Source: Ghiorsea sp. (GTDB lineage: Bacteria; Pseudomonadota; Zetaproteobacteria; Mariprofundales; Mariprofundaceae). From it: a stretch of DNA of 14,685 nt. This document shows positions 14,519 to 14,685 of the stretch, one piece after another. Position 1 is the stretch's first letter. Each line of letters opens with the position of its first letter. A program made the position numbers and the translations under genes. The notes under the pieces are model-generated. The model saw nothing but the letters and a program-made list of their open reading frames with translations. It had not been told where the DNA came from and searched no databases. The DNA lies in contig JALUWH010000106.1 in assembly GCA_027019685.1 (NCBI GenBank), forward strand, positions 1 through 14,685. The letters are read 5' to 3'.

Positions 14519-14685
14519 TTATGTTTGAAAGAAACCAAAACCTGAAAGTTCTGCAAGTATATCCTGAACATCCCGAAGTGTATTTTTATAATCGACATCT
14601 AAGGTTTCCGATAAAAGCTTTGCCATTTCTTCCGCCGTTGTTTGACCATCACACATATCAAATACTGCGGATGCGGTAGGGTTTA
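14519..14685 (-). CDS. PqqD-like protein, C-terminal part only
   Basis: A minus-strand frame enters from beyond the window and ends at TAA (14519-14521); 54 residues are visible. NPTASAVFDMCDGQTTAEEM and the following amphipathic helices, ending in ILAELSGFGFF, match the C-terminal half of PqqD-type proteins (N-xTA-x3-x-x-x-DGxxTxEE pattern). Such proteins bind peptide substrates as RiPP recognition elements or act as partners of HprK-related kinases. The N-terminal half lies outside the window. It is 3 nt upstream of the HprK-like gene and surely cotranscribed with it. Confidence 0.75.
   Translation of the reverse strand, partial: NPTASAVFDMCDGQTTAEEMAKLLSETLDVDYKNTLRDVQDILAELSGFGFFQT

Overview
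The window looks like chromosome of a Gram-negative proteobacterium. The evidence is an outer-membrane lipoprotein of the Wza type, a Wzc-type tyrosine kinase, CmoB, a gammaproteobacterial-size PurB, RecJ, and a PilP-domain protein. Base composition is AT-leaning by eye (roughly 40% GC), and codon usage looks uniform, with no obvious foreign island. A gamma- or zetaproteobacterium with low GC fits, but that placement is inference. I see no rRNA, tRNA, insertion sequence or CRISPR array.

Region 1 (about 1-6940, + strand) begins with the terminator of an upstream gene and an AT-rich leader of about 400 bp. The leader holds a good sigma-54-like promoter candidate (280-296) and a perfect Shine-Dalgarno sequence that may serve a short leader peptide. 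Then comes a tight four-gene exopolysaccharide assembly operon: a three-module outer-membrane export lipoprotein (seven FG-GAP/VCBS repeats, an OmpA-like domain, then a Wza-type Poly_export/SLBB part), a Wzz/Wzc-type copolymerase fused to a BY-kinase, a 65-residue single-pass membrane protein, and a Wzy/O-antigen-ligase-type membrane protein that may start at a CUG codon. No glycosyltransferase or flippase is present, so the sugar must be made by genes outside the window.

Region 2 (6981-9696, - strand) holds cmoB (wobble-uridine modification of tRNA, with a TTG start) followed by recJ (5'-3' single-strand exonuclease), overlapping by 11 bp. It converges on the polysaccharide operon. Region 3 (9838-13646, + strand) is divergent from cmoB. 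It holds purB, then a coupled trio: a PilP-domain periplasmic protein away from any other pilus gene, nth (endonuclease III), and an ATP-grasp ligase of unknown substrate.

Region 4 (13643-14685, - strand) holds an HprK-like P-loop kinase and, upstream of it, the C-terminal part of a PqqD-like protein that runs off the window. The kinase and the ATP-grasp gene converge and share 4 bp at their stop codons. ATP-grasp, HprK-like kinase and PqqD-like protein lie side by side and resemble the small HprK-related/PqqD gene sets often found near polysaccharide or peptide-modification loci. This cassette and the three-module export lipoprotein are the two most novel-looking parts of the window.
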